The position numbers and the translations under genes are program-made. The notes under the pieces are model-generated. The model was not told the DNA's origin and searched no databases. It saw only the letters and a program-made list of their open reading frames with translations. From an uncultured Marinilabiliaceae bacterium (GTDB lineage: Bacteria > Bacteroidota > Bacteroidia > Bacteroidales > Marinilabiliaceae), in the NCBI GenBank assembly GCA_937920475.1, contig CALEUX010000107.1, positions 1 through 50,618 on the forward strand: a DNA stretch of 50,618 nt, in the 5' to 3' direction. Shown piece after piece: positions 27,236-36,006 of this stretch. Numbering within the stretch: the stretch's first letter is position 1; each line of letters opens with the position of its first letter.

Positions 27236-28753
27236 ATGAAGGGGAAAATTGCTAACATTTTTAATAGAAGAATTAAGACCATTATTTTTTTGTCTGGCCT
27301 TACCACAATGTTATTATTGCTTTACCCGTTTAACAGGGCAGTTCACTATACCGGCACCAACGAATACTGTTTTTCATGCCATGTGCACGACCATGCCGAA
27401 GCCTCGTGGCGCCTATCGCCACATGTTCATAACAAATCGGGTGTAATTACCAACTGTATCGATTGCCATTTGCCCCCCAAAGGTGAAGGCCATCTATGGG
27501 CTAAAGTAAAGCATGGCATAAAGGATGTATATGGATTTCTTTTCAAAGATTCGGCTGATTATAATTGGGAGGGAAAAAGAAATGTCACTATGGCCAACAA
27601 ATTCACCTATGAATCATCGTGTTTAAAATGCCATTCGAACTTATACCCTGCCGGATTGAGCCAGAAAGGGATTGATTCTCATTTGCATTACGACCGCAAC
27701 CGTGATGCCATGACATGTTTAAACTGCCATATGCACACCGGCCATTTCAACCCCGATTATCAGCACGCACAAAATCTAGAATTTACTGAATTGTCAGTAT
27801 CAGGTGAAGTTTACGAAAGCGCAGCTGTTTTGAAATCGTTCGGTGATTTTACCGAGTATATTCCTGGAACATCAGTTTCGTTTGAAATGATTGCAATTCC
27901 CGAAGGAACATTTCTGATGGGAAGTCCTGAAAAAGAGCCCTTTCGTCGCGATGATGAAGGCCCGGTGCGAAAAGTTAAAATCAGCCGCTTTTTTATGGCC
28001 CGGATTGAAGTAACCTGGAACGAATACCTAGCGTGGTTTAACGCTACCTCATCGGAGGGGCGTGTAAATCAAAACGAAAACGAAGAAGTGGACGCTTACA
28101 CCGGCGCAACTCCTCCATGGGGTGCTCCCGATCAGGGTTGGGGCAAAGGTAAAATGCCCGCCATTACTATGACTCATTATGCAGCCATGCAATATTGCCG
28201 ATGGCTTTCGGAAGTAACCGGGAAAAAATATCGCCTGCCAACCGAAGCCGAATGGGAATATGCAGCCCGGGGCGGCACACAAACTCCTTATTATTTTGAA
28301 GGCAACCCGGGAAAATTTACGCAAACTACGTTTAAGAACAAATTGTTTGGTGCCGATACATCTGTTATAGCCAGTCATGCCATTTTTAAGGCAAACAGCA
28401 ATAACCGCACGGCTCATCCCGATGCCATGAAAGAAAATCCATTCGGACTTAAAAACATGCTTGGAAATGTGGCCGAGTTTTGTTTAGATTGGTATTTTCC
28501 TGATACCTACCAGCAATATGAAGGAGAAATACTGATGAATCCAAGGGCCCCCCGCAGAGGAAAAGAAAGAGTTATAAGAGGCGGATCGTATTTGAGTGAT
28601 GCCATCGATTTGAGAGTAGCCGCCCGCGATTATACCAAAACCCAGGAATGGCTGAAAACCGATCCTCAGATACCAAAGAGTATTTGGTGGTATTCGGATT
28701 GCACACACGTAGGCTTCCGGGTAGTTTGCGAGGTTGATAAGGATTTGGAGTAA
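27236..28753 (+). CDS. NapC/NirT-type tetraheme cytochrome c fused to an FGE/SUMF1-fold domain
   Basis: An unusual fusion (505 aa). One transmembrane anchor (about 14-32) is followed by four CxxCH haem sites at 45-49, 74-78, 129-133 and 161-165. The sequence between them (HNKSGVITNCIDCHLP) is typical of NapC/NrfH quinol-oxidising cytochromes. From about 215 to 500 comes an FGE-type domain: GTFLMGSP, KYRLPTEAEWEYAARGG, FGLKNMLGNVAEFCLDWY, RVIRGGSY and THVGFRV. The cysteine pair of catalytic FGE is not seen, and no sulfatase is nearby, so the domain probably binds something rather than making formylglycine. It heads the oxidoreductase cluster, with the next start 10 nt after its stop. I infer it passes electrons between periplasmic sugar oxidation and the quinone pool. 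Confidence 0.85.
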   Translation: MKGKIANIFNRRIKTIIFLSGLTTMLLLLYPFNRAVHYTGTNEYCFSCHVHDHAEASWRLSPHVHNKSGVITNCIDCHLPPKGEGHLWAKVKHGIKDVYGFLFKDSADYNWEGKRNVTMANKFTYESSCLKCHSNLYPAGLSQKGIDSHLHYDRNRDAMTCLNCHMHTGHFNPDYQHAQNLEFTELSVSGEVYESAAVLKSFGDFTEYIPGTSVSFEMIAIPEGTFLMGSPEKEPFRRDDEGPVRKVKISRFFMARIEVTWNEYLAWFNATSSEGRVNQNENEEVDAYTGATPPWGAPDQGWGKGKMPAITMTHYAAMQYCRWLSEVTGKKYRLPTEAEWEYAARGGTQTPYYFEGNPGKFTQTTFKNKLFGADTSVIASHAIFKANSNNRTAHPDAMKENPFGLKNMLGNVAEFCLDWYFPDTYQQYEGEILMNPRAPRRGKERVIRGGSYLSDAIDLRVAARDYTKTQEWLKTDPQIPKSIWWYSDCTHVGFRVVCEVDKDLE

Positions 28754-28762
28754 AATTTAAAA

Positions 28763-30112
28763 TTGTTGAGTATGCAAAATAAAAATATTGACCGCCGACG
28801 GTTTATTGAAAACACCGCAATTGCCGGGACTTTAGGTATACTGGGAGCCTCTGTGTTCACGGGTTGTTCAAAAAAAAGAAACGCATCTGAACTTGGATTG
28901 CCTTTACTCGACGATCGGGCTCCAAAAGGGAAAAAATTAAAAGCAGGACTAATTGGATGCGGCCATAGGGGAACCGGTGCATTACTGAATTTTTTAAGTG
29001 CAGGTCCCGACCTGGAAGTGGGAGCATTAGCTGATGTATTCCCTGACAAAATAAAAGATGTACGCGAACGTTTGCTTCGATATAAAATTGAAGTTCCCGA
29101 CGATAAATGTTTTGTGGGTATGGACGCCTGGCAAAAAGTTCTTGAAACTGATGTGGATGTAGTTTTGTTGGTTACTCCCCCCTATTTTCGACCAATGCAT
29201 TTCAAAGCAGCAATAGAGGCCAAAAAACATGTTTTCATGGAAAAACCTGTTGCGGTTGATCCCGTGGGTATCCGTTCGGTTATAGCTTCAGCCCGGTTGG
29301 CAAAAACATTGGGACTAAACGTAGTTACCGGCACCCAACGCCGACATCAGCGGGATTATGTTGCAACTTTTGAGCGTGTGGCCAATGGCGCTATTGGAAC
29401 GCCATTAGCTGCCCGGGCATTCTGGAATCAGGAGCATGTTTGGTTCCGACGCCGCCAGGAAGGTTGGAACGATATGGAATATATGCTGCGCAACTGGAAT
29501 AACTTTACATGGTTAAGCGGCGACCATATTCTGGATACACACATCCATAACATCGATGTTGTAAACTGGTTTATGGAAATGGAACCCAAAGCTGCCATTG
29601 GATATGGTGGCCGACACAGAAGGGTAACAGGCGATCAGTTCGATTTCTTTAGCATCGATTTTGATTATGGAAATGGAATGTTCTCGCACAGTATGTGCCG
29701 ACAAATTGATAATTGTGCCAACGGCGTTGGAGAAGTAATTATTGGCACCAAAGGCTATACCAACTGCCAGAATACCATATACAACCCCGATGGTTCAATA
29801 AAATGGCAATACAAATACCCCAACGACAAAGATGGAAATCCTACATCAACGGTTAAGGTTTCTCCATACATTCAGGAGCATATTCACCTGGTAACGGCCA
29901 TACGAACCAACCACTATGTAAACGAAGGGGAACAAACAGCATTGTCGAACCTGACGGCCATTATGGGAAGGGAATCGGCCTATACCGGAAAAAGAATAAC
30001 CTGGGACGAAATTTATAATTCAAATCTTAAATTAGGTCCCTCTGAAATGGTTATGGGTAATGTGGATATGACTTTTGAAACTCCTATTCCGGGAACACCA
30101 ATCAGACAATAA
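28763..30112 (+). CDS. Gfo/Idh/MocA-family oxidoreductase, Tat lipoprotein
   Basis: An NAD(P)-dependent sugar oxidoreductase that is exported folded. The N-terminus has a twin-arginine motif (DRRRFIEN), a hydrophobic stretch and a lipobox FTGC at about Cys31. The Rossmann part shows LKAGLIGCGHRGTGAL and the family motif MEKPVAVDP (the Lys is a usual catalytic residue). A C-terminal alpha/beta domain carries HNIDVVNWFM. Length 449 aa. It resembles the BT2159-type proteins as I remember them, proposed to oxidise or reduce the C3 hydroxyl of glycosides with tightly held cofactor. The next gene, a paralogue, starts 27 nt downstream, so the two are co-transcribed. Confidence 0.87.
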   Translation: MLSMQNKNIDRRRFIENTAIAGTLGILGASVFTGCSKKRNASELGLPLLDDRAPKGKKLKAGLIGCGHRGTGALLNFLSAGPDLEVGALADVFPDKIKDVRERLLRYKIEVPDDKCFVGMDAWQKVLETDVDVVLLVTPPYFRPMHFKAAIEAKKHVFMEKPVAVDPVGIRSVIASARLAKTLGLNVVTGTQRRHQRDYVATFERVANGAIGTPLAARAFWNQEHVWFRRRQEGWNDMEYMLRNWNNFTWLSGDHILDTHIHNIDVVNWFMEMEPKAAIGYGGRHRRVTGDQFDFFSIDFDYGNGMFSHSMCRQIDNCANGVGEVIIGTKGYTNCQNTIYNPDGSIKWQYKYPNDKDGNPTSTVKVSPYIQEHIHLVTAIRTNHYVNEGEQTALSNLTAIMGRESAYTGKRITWDEIYNSNLKLGPSEMVMGNVDMTFETPIPGTPIRQ

Positions 30113-30139
30113 AAATTAAAAGCATAAATATTACGAGTT

Positions 30140-31486
30140 ATGGCTCACTCACGAAGAGAATTTTGTAAAAACTCGGCAGCGGTAGTTGCCGGAGCGGGAT
30201 TGGTATCTGCCATTCCGGGTCTAACCTCCTGTTCAAAGCAGGATAAAATCAGATACGGAGTAATTGGGGTAAATGGAATGGGTTTCACCAATATCATGCG
30301 CTTTATGGAACAACCCGATACTGAATTGGTTGCCATGTGCGATGTTGATGAAAATATTCTGAAACGCCGGGTAGGCGATGCAAAGGAATATTTTAAAAAG
30401 GTGAACGAAAAAGCCGGAAATGCCAATTTACCCGAACCTGAAATCCGTCTTTATAAAGATTTCAGAGAAATGATTGACCAAAAAGACATTGATGCCGTTA
30501 TAATTGGAACCCCCGATCACTGGCACTGTTTACCATTTTTAGAAGCATGCGAAAAAGGCAAAGACATTTACATTGAAAAACCATTAGCCAACACCATAGG
30601 CGAATGTATTGTAATGGAAGAGTATGCCCGTAAATACAAAAGAGTGGTTCAGGTAGGACAATGGCAACGAAGCGGACAGCATTGGCAGGATGCCATCAGC
30701 TACATCCATTCAGGTAAATTGGGGAATATACGTACAGTCAAATGCTGGGCCTACCTTTCATGGTTGAAACCCACACCACGTCCCGATGGAGTAGCTCCCG
30801 AAGGAGTCGATTATAATTTCTGGCTTGGTCCTGCTCCCGAACGTCCGTTTAACCCGAACAGATTTCATTTTCATTTCAGATGGTGGTGGGATTATGCCGG
30901 AGGGCTAATGACCGACTGGGGAGCTCATCTGCTCGATTTTGCCCTTTATGGCATGAAAGCGGGTGTTCCAAAAACCATTATTTCAGTAGGTGGTAACTTC
31001 AGTATTGACAAAGAAGCCATGGAAACACCTGACACACAGACAACCATTTATGAATTCGATAACTTTATGTTACATTGGGAACATGCGGTTGGTATCGACC
31101 TTGGTCCTTATAATCGTGGTCATGGAATCGCATTTATTGGCGACAAAGGCACCCTGGTCGCCGACCGCGGAGGCTGGGAAGTTATCCCCGAAAAAGCCGG
31201 ACAGGAAGGAGCCATCGAGGCTGTTCCCCGTCAAAATGGCGATGGTAAAGACGCCGCCAACCATGTTCGCGATTTTCTGGATTGCTTGCGTACCCGTAAA
31301 AAAACCAGAGCATCCATTGAAATTGGAAAAGATATTGCCATTCTTTCTCATATGGGAAATATTGCCTACCGAACCGGCAATAAACTTCAATGGGACGACA
31401 TTAAAAAAGAGTTTACCAACAACGAAGAAGCTACCAGTTTGATTTGGCCTCAATACCGTTCTCCCTGGAAATTTCCTCAGCATTAA
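30140..31486 (+). CDS. Gfo/Idh/MocA-family oxidoreductase, Tat lipoprotein (second paralogue)
   Basis: A second exported oxidoreductase of the same superfamily (448 aa). The Tat motif SRREFCKN is near the start and a lipobox LTSC lies at about Cys31. IRYGVIGVNGMGF is the nucleotide-binding glycine region, IEKPLANT the catalytic Lys motif, and WWWDYAGGLMTDWGAHLLDFALYG the conserved domain-2 signature common in secreted planctomycete and Bacteroidota members. It resembles BT2158-type proteins, for which C3 oxidation of glycosides was reported, as I recall. It is 19 nt upstream of the DUF1080 gene. Substrate specificity cannot be read from the sequence. Confidence 0.87.
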   Translation: MAHSRREFCKNSAAVVAGAGLVSAIPGLTSCSKQDKIRYGVIGVNGMGFTNIMRFMEQPDTELVAMCDVDENILKRRVGDAKEYFKKVNEKAGNANLPEPEIRLYKDFREMIDQKDIDAVIIGTPDHWHCLPFLEACEKGKDIYIEKPLANTIGECIVMEEYARKYKRVVQVGQWQRSGQHWQDAISYIHSGKLGNIRTVKCWAYLSWLKPTPRPDGVAPEGVDYNFWLGPAPERPFNPNRFHFHFRWWWDYAGGLMTDWGAHLLDFALYGMKAGVPKTIISVGGNFSIDKEAMETPDTQTTIYEFDNFMLHWEHAVGIDLGPYNRGHGIAFIGDKGTLVADRGGWEVIPEKAGQEGAIEAVPRQNGDGKDAANHVRDFLDCLRTRKKTRASIEIGKDIAILSHMGNIAYRTGNKLQWDDIKKEFTNNEEATSLIWPQYRSPWKFPQH

Positions 31487-31505
31487 CAATTTAACCCATT
31501 AAGCC

Positions 31506-32231
31506 ATGACAAAAAAAATCCTGTCGTTACTTTTAGTTTTATACTCAATGAATGCATTTGCACAAAAACCCGAAGATACCGAAGATTGGTCGAGAAAACC
31601 CGTAATTGTTACTCCGGGTGAAGGAACGCTACCTCCTTCTGATGCTGTAATATTGTATCGTCTCCCCAGCGATGCTGAGAATTGGATGCATATTAACGGT
31701 GGTCCCATTAAATGGAAGGCAGCTGATGAACTTACTGTAGTTGGCCAAACCGGAAACATTAGAACCAAACAGGAGTTTGGTGATGTTCAATTGCATATCG
31801 AATGGCGCTCGCCATCAGAAATCAGAGGCGAAGGGCAAGGACGCGGAAACAGCGGCGTGTTTTTAATGGGATTGTATGAAGTTCAGGTGCTCGACTCATA
31901 TGACAACGAAACCTATTACAATGGTCAGGCCGGGAGTATTTATAAGCAACAAATTCCTTTGGTAAATGCCTGCCGCCCACCCGGACAGTGGCAAACCTAC
32001 GATATTATTTTTAAAGCACCCCGTTTTCACGACGACGGATCTTTATTATCACCAGCCTTTATAACCGTTATTCACAATGGCGTATTAATTCAAAACCACG
32101 TTGAACTTAAAGGTGGAACCAGGTACATAGGTGCTCCTGAGTATGTTAAACACAACGAAAAACTGCCATTGATTTTGCAGGATCATGGCGATGCTGTATC
32201 TTTCAGAAACATCTGGATTCGTGAGCTTTAA
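31506..32231 (+). CDS. DUF1080 (3-keto-disaccharide hydrolase family) secreted protein
   Basis: A periplasmic protein with a signal peptide (MTKKILSLLLVLYSMNAFAQ) and one DUF1080 domain with a concanavalin-like beta sandwich. Motifs are FGDVQLHIEWRSP, GRGNSGVFLMGLYEVQVLDSY and GSIYKQ. The family acts on 3-keto-glycosides made by neighbouring Gfo/Idh/MocA enzymes, cleaving the glycosidic bond by elimination/hydration rather than classical hydrolysis. That comes from family knowledge and not from this sequence. At 241 aa it is a single-domain version. It sits between the oxidoreductases and the isomerase-fold lipoprotein. Confidence 0.88.
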   Translation: MTKKILSLLLVLYSMNAFAQKPEDTEDWSRKPVIVTPGEGTLPPSDAVILYRLPSDAENWMHINGGPIKWKAADELTVVGQTGNIRTKQEFGDVQLHIEWRSPSEIRGEGQGRGNSGVFLMGLYEVQVLDSYDNETYYNGQAGSIYKQQIPLVNACRPPGQWQTYDIIFKAPRFHDDGSLLSPAFITVIHNGVLIQNHVELKGGTRYIGAPEYVKHNEKLPLILQDHGDAVSFRNIWIREL

Positions 32232-32282
32232 AAAATCAATCTAAGTTCTTCCATTATGTTATATCCCTAAATATTCTGAGTT

Positions 32283-33131
32283 ATGAAAACAATCTGCTCT
32301 TTTATTATGATGTTACTCATGCTATCAACCTACTCATGTACACAACCAAAAGTAACAGCCTACCCTTGGGAAAACCACGGATGGAAACTGGCTGTTCAGG
32401 CTTATTCGTTTAACCGGTTTACATTTGAGGAAGCTTTAAAATTCTCAAATGAATTGGGTTTAAAATATATAGAAGCCTATCCCGGACAAAAAATCGGAGC
32501 CGGAAGCGAGGGAACCACTCATTTTGCAATGAGCATGGAAGACAAGGCGTTAATGAATGAGTTGTTGGCAAAGTACAACATTAAACTCGTCAATTATGGT
32601 ATAGTTGGCGCCAACTCAGAAGAAGAGTGGAAACAGCTTTTCTCATTTGCTAAGGATATGGGAATAGAAACCATTGGAAGTGAGCCCGATACCATTTGGA
32701 TGGATTATATTGAAGAACTTGTTAAAAAGTACGATATAAAACTGGCCATCCACAACCATCCAAATCCAACCCGCTATTGGGATCCACAAATAGTAAAAAA
32801 TGTGATTGATGGACGCGACAATCGCATTGGTGCCAGTGCCGACAATGGTCACTGGATGCGGTCGGGCATTCAGCCAGTGGATGCTTTTGAACTTCTCAAG
32901 GGTCGTATCATATACCTGCACTTTAAAGATATGACGGCATTTGACGATATGCAGGCCCATACCGTACCTTTCGGAACCGGAGCACTGGATATGCCTGCAA
33001 CCCTCAAAACTCTTAAAAATTTAGGTTTTCAGGGTGTTATAACCATTGAGTACGAGCATGACTGGGAAAACCCTGCCCCAAAAATCGCTGAGTCAATTGA
33101 CTATTTCAGAAAAATAACAGCTGAAATGTAG
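32283..33131 (+). CDS. Sugar isomerase/epimerase-fold (AP endonuclease 2-like) lipoprotein
   Basis: A TIM-barrel protein of the xylose-isomerase-like superfamily, exported as a lipoprotein (lipobox TYSC, Cys19). The metal-site pattern is visible: KYIEAYPG, LAIHNHPNP, GASADNGHWM, IYLHFKDM and ITIEYEHDW. The 282 aa fit the family. In the parallel Bacteroides locus the BT2156-type protein takes part in elimination/hydration of the 3-keto intermediate, so I infer a lyase or hydratase role here rather than sugar-phosphate isomerisation. Sugar phosphates are also not expected in the periplasm. It is the last gene of the exported cluster, and a 467-nt gap follows. Confidence 0.85.
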   Translation: MKTICSFIMMLLMLSTYSCTQPKVTAYPWENHGWKLAVQAYSFNRFTFEEALKFSNELGLKYIEAYPGQKIGAGSEGTTHFAMSMEDKALMNELLAKYNIKLVNYGIVGANSEEEWKQLFSFAKDMGIETIGSEPDTIWMDYIEELVKKYDIKLAIHNHPNPTRYWDPQIVKNVIDGRDNRIGASADNGHWMRSGIQPVDAFELLKGRIIYLHFKDMTAFDDMQAHTVPFGTGALDMPATLKTLKNLGFQGVITIEYEHDWENPAPKIAESIDYFRKITAEM

Positions 33132-33598
33132 TCTGCTCTAGTCATAAACTAGAGAATTTATAAATAGAAGTCAGAAGACCTGTTACCACAGTAAAAGTTG
33201 ACTTTTAATTATTTTACGAATCTTACTCGCTTTAAGACAACCGGATTCTTGATGAAGAATTCGTTACAGAATTATGTTTTTAAGCGCATCTGTCTTTATA
33301 CGGGAATGAATCAAATGTTTAGAATCTGTTTAAAATTAATATTCTGAATTTATTATAGACTTTAAGAAGTTTAGACATTAGACAGAAAGACGTGTCCCGG
33401 TTTTTCGGGAAAAGACATAATAGAAAAATAGACAAAATAGATTTTTGAAATATTTATCTGATATTTTATTATTACCATTTGTTTGTCTTCTGTCTTAAAG
33501 TCTTATGTCTTTTGTCTGAATATTTTTAGATTATAAATTTAAACAGTTACTTAATCATTCCCGTTTTTAATTTAGCACTTAATAATTCTACAAGACTC
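33132..33598. repeat. 467-nt intergenic region with dispersed fold-back repeat, copy B
   Basis: No gene is visible. The repeat spans about 33365-33553. The left block AGAAGTTTAGACATTAGACAG is followed by GACGTGTCCCGG...CGGGAAAAGACATAA, which contains a small palindrome, and the right end is ATAAATTTAAACAGTTACTTA. The right half (TTTGTCTTCTGTCTTAAAG...) pairs imperfectly with the left half in inverted orientation, so the element could fold on itself. Copies A, C and D share blocks with it. Confidence 0.6.
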
Positions 33599-34603
33599 AT
33601 GCTTATGAACCGACCAATAACACTTTTCACCGGACAATGGGCCGACCTGCCCTTAGAAGTGGTGTGCCAAAAGGCCAAATTATTTGGTTACGATGGACTC
33701 GAGCTGGCTTGTTGGGGTGACCATTTTGAAGTTGATAAAGCTGACGAGGCCTATTGCAAAAAGAAAAAAGAAACTCTGGAAAAATATGGCCTAAAAGTAT
33801 TCTCCATATCAAACCATTTAGTAGGTCAGGCTGTTTCCGACCGTATTGATGAGCGTCACAAATCTATTTTGCCCGAATATGTTTGGGGAGATGGAGACCC
33901 GGAAGGCGTTAGACAACGTGCAACTCAGGAAATGATTAAAACAGGTGAAGCTGCAGCCCGTTTAGGGGTTAATATTATTAACGGTTTTACGGGTAGTCCC
34001 ATTTGGCACCTCTTGTACTCTTTTCCACCTGTACCAAAAGCAATGATAACTAATGGTTTTAATGATTTTGCCAACCGATGGAAACCTATTCTTGATGCCT
34101 ATCACGATTTGGGGGTTCGCTTTGCCCTTGAAGTACATCCTACAGAAATTGCCTTCGATATAGCATCAACAAAAATGGCATTAACAGCCATTAACCATCA
34201 TCCTGCTTTTGGCTTTAATTTCGATCCCTCTCATCTGGGCTATCAAGGTGTTGATTATTTAGGATTCATCAGACAATTTGGTGACAGAATTTTTCATGTT
34301 CATATGAAAGATGTTGCCTGGTCGGACGTTCCGGTTGAAGCCGGTGTTTTTGGAGGCCATACCGAGTTTGGAGACCCCCGCCGCTATTGGGACTTCAGAA
34401 GTCTGGGGCATGGACAGATTCGTTTTAAGGAAATCATCAGAGCGCTAAACCAAATAGGCTATAGTGGTCCACTATCGGTTGAATGGGAAGACCCCGGAAT
34501 GGATCGAAATTATGGTGCCAAAGAATCATTAGAGTATGTAAGAAATATTAATTTCCCCACATCGGAAATAAAATTCGACTCTGCTTTTGAAGACAAGAAA
34601 TAA
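33599..34603 (+). CDS. Sugar phosphate isomerase/epimerase family protein (cytosolic)
   Basis: A TIM-barrel enzyme of the xylose-isomerase-like superfamily (334 aa) without a signal peptide. Metal-ligand motifs are FALEVHPTE (Glu), FNFDPSHLG (Asp/His), FHVHMKDV (His) and LSVEWEDPG (Glu). It also carries SNHLVGQ near the N-terminus. The genes after it include a cytosolic Gfo/Idh/MocA protein, a pairing common in inositol and keto-sugar catabolism. It probably handles sugars released by the exported cluster upstream. A second in-frame ATG at 33605 is equally possible as the start. Confidence 0.85.
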   Translation: MLMNRPITLFTGQWADLPLEVVCQKAKLFGYDGLELACWGDHFEVDKADEAYCKKKKETLEKYGLKVFSISNHLVGQAVSDRIDERHKSILPEYVWGDGDPEGVRQRATQEMIKTGEAAARLGVNIINGFTGSPIWHLLYSFPPVPKAMITNGFNDFANRWKPILDAYHDLGVRFALEVHPTEIAFDIASTKMALTAINHHPAFGFNFDPSHLGYQGVDYLGFIRQFGDRIFHVHMKDVAWSDVPVEAGVFGGHTEFGDPRRYWDFRSLGHGQIRFKEIIRALNQIGYSGPLSVEWEDPGMDRNYGAKESLEYVRNINFPTSEIKFDSAFEDKK

Positions 34604-34783
34604 AAGTTGTTATTAACGGTAGAAACAATGTAGCGTTTTATAGATCACATCAAAGGCGTCAGGGTTAATAAAACACCCCTATTTATAAAATTGTTATACA
34701 TATGCCTTTCAGAACTTCGCTATCATTCATCTGCCTTTTTATTATTGACCTTTCAGTAGTTAATTATAAAAAATTATTTACAG

Positions 34784-35917
34784 ATGAAAAAAATAAAAAT
34801 GGGGATGATTGGCGGTGGTTCAGGTGCTTTTATCGGAGATGCTCATCGCCGCGCATCAAGAATTTGTAATGACTTTGAACTCGTTGGAGGAGTTTTTAGT
34901 GCCGACTTTGAAAAAAGTAAACAGTTTGCAAAAACAGAAGGCATTAGCAACAACCGCTGTTATCCAAGTGTTGATGCCATGATTCATGCTGAATTGGCTC
35001 TTCCTTTAGAAGAACGTATAGAGTTAGTTGCTATTGTTACTCCCAATGCGCTTCATTTTTCTTTTGCAAAAAAACTTTTACTTGCAGGGTTTCATTTGGT
35101 TTGCGAAAAGCCAATGACAATGACAGTAGATGAAGCCATGGAATTGGAAAAATTGGTGAACCAAAAGAAACTGACCTTTGCACTGGCTCACACTTATACA
35201 GGTTATCCGATGGTTCGCCAGATGAAAGATTTGATTGCACAAGGTGTTCTTGGAACCATACAGCGCATTGATGCTCAATATTATCAGGGCTGGATTAATT
35301 CAATTATTCATGGTACTGAAAGTAGAATAACAGGCGTTTGGCGCCTGGAACCTGAACATGCGGGTATCAGTAGTTGTATAGGCGATATTGGCGTTCATGC
35401 ATTTAACCTGATTGAGTATACCACCGGACTAACAATAAAGCAGGTTTTGTCTGATTTAAATAGTGTTCAAAAGGAGGTGAAACTCGATTTAGATGCAACT
35501 GTTTTATTGCGTTTTAGTGATAACCTGAAAGGCGTAATTCGTGCCAGTCAGGTATGTGCCGGTGAAGAAAACAGCCTTACAATTGCCGTATATGGATCAA
35601 AATCCAGTCTTAAGTGGGAACAAGAGAACCCAAACTATCTATACTTGCTAAGCGATTCAGAACCTACCAAAATTTACAAACCGGCCCATGGTTATAATGA
35701 GGCATTTGCAGAAGCGAGTCATACTATGCCATCCGGTCACCCTGAAGGGATTTACGAAGCACTGGCTAATATATATAAGGGCACTGCAAAATCAATACGA
35801 GGAGTGAATTTCGTTCCAGGAGAATTTCCTACGGTACATGAAGGGCTGCGAGGTATGAAATTTATCCACTCGGTAATTGAATCCAACAAACTAGGAAACG
35901 TTTGGATTTCAATATAA
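34784..35917 (+). CDS. Gfo/Idh/MocA-family oxidoreductase (cytosolic)
   Basis: An NAD(P)-dependent dehydrogenase (377 aa) without a signal peptide, unlike the two upstream paralogues. The N-terminus KMGMIGGGSGAFIGDAHRRA is the Rossmann glycine region. CEKPMTMTVDEAMELE has the catalytic Lys, and IGDIGVHAFNLIEYTTG gives the domain-2 His motif. Together with the preceding isomerase (180-nt gap) it could form a two-step cytosolic sugar-acid or keto-sugar module. The substrate is unknown. Confidence 0.87.
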   Translation: MKKIKMGMIGGGSGAFIGDAHRRASRICNDFELVGGVFSADFEKSKQFAKTEGISNNRCYPSVDAMIHAELALPLEERIELVAIVTPNALHFSFAKKLLLAGFHLVCEKPMTMTVDEAMELEKLVNQKKLTFALAHTYTGYPMVRQMKDLIAQGVLGTIQRIDAQYYQGWINSIIHGTESRITGVWRLEPEHAGISSCIGDIGVHAFNLIEYTTGLTIKQVLSDLNSVQKEVKLDLDATVLLRFSDNLKGVIRASQVCAGEENSLTIAVYGSKSSLKWEQENPNYLYLLSDSEPTKIYKPAHGYNEAFAEASHTMPSGHPEGIYEALANIYKGTAKSIRGVNFVPGEFPTVHEGLRGMKFIHSVIESNKLGNVWISI

Positions 35918-36006
35918 TGCAAAAAACAACTCATTACTACCTGAGCTAAAATCAATTAGGGTAAAAACTCATGAAATGAGTAGTTTATCAATTAAATGGC
36001 TTTATT

